Part shown: one piece after another, positions 6,095-6,288 of the stretch
How the letters are laid out: every line of letters begins with the position of its first letter
How positions within the stretch are numbered: the stretch's first letter is position 1
Source: an uncultured Clostridia bacterium
GTDB lineage: Bacteria; Bacillota; Clostridia; Christensenellales; Pumilibacteraceae
NCBI GenBank assembly: GCA_934247335.1
Contig: CAKQJJ010000083.1
Coordinates: 1 to 6,288 of the forward strand
Length of the DNA stretch: 6,288 nt
Direction of reading: 5' to 3'
Position numbers and translations under genes: made by a program
The notes under the pieces: generated by a model
The model's database searches: none
What the model saw: only the letters and a program-made list of their open reading frames with translations
Told to the model about the DNA's origin: nothing

Positions 6095-6288
6095 TCAGAG
6101 TTTTTTGAGAAGACGCAGGTTGATTCTGCCCTTATCGTCGATCTTGATGACTTCGACAAGCACTTTATCGCCTTCGCTTACGACGTCGGTAACCTTTTCC
6201 ACTCTGGTTTTGGACAGCTTGGAAATATGGATCATGCCGTCTTTGTTGGGAGCGAGTTCGACAAACGCGCCGATTTCGATAATGCGAA
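6095..6288 (-). CDS. pnp: Polynucleotide phosphorylase, C-terminal S1 domain (5' part outside window)
   Basis: PNPase degrades RNA 3' to 5' by phosphorolysis and its C-terminal S1 domain holds the RNA. Only the last 64 codons are present, entering from the right edge and ending in TGA at 6095-6097. The translation is an S1 fold: IGAFVEL, then GMIHISKLS, then VSEGDKVLVEVIKIDDKGRI. The D-D-x-G-R-I-N-L ending is typical of the PNPase S1 repeat. The protein stops five residues after that motif, without the longer charged tail found in many PNPases. The fragment alone could be another S1 protein, such as ribosomal S1 or a YabR-like protein. A ylxY-like gene and an M16 gene immediately downstream, as after B. 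subtilis pnpA, make pnp by far the best call. Confidence 0.87.
   Translation of the reverse strand, partial: RIIEIGAFVELAPNKDGMIHISKLSKTRVEKVTDVVSEGDKVLVEVIKIDDKGRINLRLLKKL

Overview
The window carries four protein genes, all read from the minus strand, so transcription runs from high to low coordinates. In that order they are the 3' end of polynucleotide phosphorylase (pnp), a membrane-anchored polysaccharide-deacetylase-fold protein of the YlxY type, an M16 zinc peptidase of the MlpA/YmxG type, and a nearly complete FtsK/SpoIIIE DNA translocase cut by the left edge. In my recollection of Bacillus subtilis, the order is pnpA-ylxY-mlpA, then ymxH, dipicolinate, lysine-pathway and tepA genes, then spoIIIE. 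This window therefore looks like a contracted Bacillota version of that neighbourhood. The protein character, strong Shine-Dalgarno sites, SigA-type promoters and hairpin plus U-tract terminators point to an uncultured member of Clostridia. I cannot name a genus.

Right edge (6095-6288): the last S1 RNA-binding repeat of PNPase, followed at once by a hairpin terminator (6036-6067). Middle (3954-5968): after a probable promoter at 5995-6021, the ylxY-like gene and the M16 gene form a two-gene unit with a 44-nt gap and no terminator between them. The unit ends at a strong terminator (3902-3940). Left (1-3724): ftsK has its own near-consensus promoter (3810-3838), an untranslated leader of about 80 nt, a good ribosome binding site and a TTG start. 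Only the last few residues should be missing.

The most unusual content is inside FtsK. About 590 residues of low-complexity, probably disordered linker lie between the membrane domain and the motor. This linker has a Tyr/Gly/Ser-rich half, a Pro/Glu/Lys-rich half, and four copies of a short P-I-I-[N/R]-[G/A]-[S/D] motif that look like repeated docking sites. The deacetylase-like protein has lost both aspartates of its first catalytic motif while keeping the metal-binding histidines. I see no mobile element, CRISPR array, tRNA or rRNA, and no gene on the plus strand.
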